Assembly: GCF_003058085.1 (NCBI RefSeq)
Contig: NZ_QBUD01000015.1
Span: 35,460-99,459 of the forward strand
Source of the DNA: Yoonia sediminilitoris
Lineage (GTDB): Bacteria; Pseudomonadota; Alphaproteobacteria; Rhodobacterales; Rhodobacteraceae
Length of the DNA stretch: 64,000 nt
Reading direction: 5' to 3'
Shown here: positions 63,801-64,000 of the stretch, one piece after another
Layout: every line of letters starts with the position of its first letter
Numbering within the stretch: the first letter of the stretch is position 1
Program-made: the position numbers and the translations under genes
Notes under the pieces: model-generated
Database searches by the model: none
What the model was told of the DNA's origin: nothing
Seen by the model: only the letters and a program-made list of their open reading frames with translations

Positions 63801-63965
63801 ACGGTTCTGCCCCGGTCGGTGATCACGTCATCGACTGGGGTAATTTAACAGCCTAGAGATATTTTAGCAAAGCTAAAGAAAGCGCGCCTGATGTCCACTT
63901 TTTAAGGGCGGTTTCAATGGGTCGACGCAACACTTTAATCTTTTTGGAAAGATGGAGTGTTTACG
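63801..63965. other. Intergenic; probable left end of an IS30-type element
   Basis: The stretch before the transposase start likely contains the element's terminal repeat, but its partner lies outside the window, so the boundary cannot be set. Confidence 0.35.
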
Positions 63966-64000
63966 ATGAAGTACCGGACGCGGACGTTTTACACGGCCAA
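63966..64000 (+). CDS. IS30-type transposase, 5' end only
   Basis: ATG 63966 preceded by GGAGTG gives MKYRTRTFYTA before the window ends. This opening resembles IS30-family transposases, which continue with a helix-turn-helix; too short for certainty. Confidence 0.45.
   Translation, partial: MKYRTRTFYTA

Noticed and set aside
1..64000. CRISPR arrays, rRNA genes and complete tRNA genes
   Set aside because: No regularly spaced repeats, rRNA segments or full cloverleaf were found; only the tRNA-Phe fragment is present.

Overview
The window is chromosomal DNA of a GC-rich alphaproteobacterium. Every recognisable family points to the Rhodobacterales (Roseobacter/Rhodobacter group): a purple-bacterial photosynthesis superoperon, a VPLPA-type sorting tail, spheroidene-type carotenoid genes and many ABC transporters. 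I cannot name the genus from the sequence alone.

Layout. 0.1-5.5 kb is housekeeping (clpA, gloB, two methyltransferases), followed by a TbpB-like surface lipoprotein whose start is out of frame. 6.8-21.6 kb is the photosynthesis region. On the minus strand the order is crtE-crtF-bchC-bchX-(small ORF)-bchY-bchZ-pufQ-pufB-pufA-pufL-pufM-pufX, then dxs. crtD and crtC are divergent on the plus strand. PpsR/CrtJ-type TGT-N12-ACA boxes lie in front of bchC (three) and between crtE and crtD (two). The region stops abruptly after crtC, so the remaining bch, crt and puh genes must be elsewhere. It makes the reaction centre/LH1 core, the last chlorin reductase steps, isoprenoid precursor and carotenoid end groups.

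21.7-33.5 kb holds a VPLPA-tailed exported protein, a ynjF-ynjB-ynjC-ynjD-type ABC transporter operon, a divergent hydantoinase A-like/M20 deacetylase pair and a YbhG/F/S-like export system. 33.5-34.3 kb contains a decayed transposase. 34.4-43.1 kb is a sugar-acid catabolic locus with an RbsABC-type importer, a UxaA-family dehydratase, a GntR/FCD regulator, an aldo/keto reductase, a FucU mutarotase and a lactonase. It fits a non-phosphorylating L-fucose-type pathway, but its SDR dehydrogenase has lost about 100 internal residues. 43.4-47.9 kb is a complete liv branched-chain amino-acid-type ABC operon. 48.6-52.6 kb has a short LuxR-type regulator and a MacAB-like exporter.

52.6-64 kb is an accessory zone. 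It has scattered IS fragments, an unusual ammonium transporter-HAMP-GGDEF-EAL fusion, an SGNH hydrolase with repeated palindromes upstream, a 46-nt 3' fragment of tRNA-Phe that looks like an attachment-site scar, remnants of a DISARM defence system (end of drmMI, beginning of drmA), an azoreductase, an orphan membrane protein, a MarR-like protein, and the start of an IS30-type transposase running off the end. The orientation of the tRNA fragment predicts that the mobile island lies to its right.
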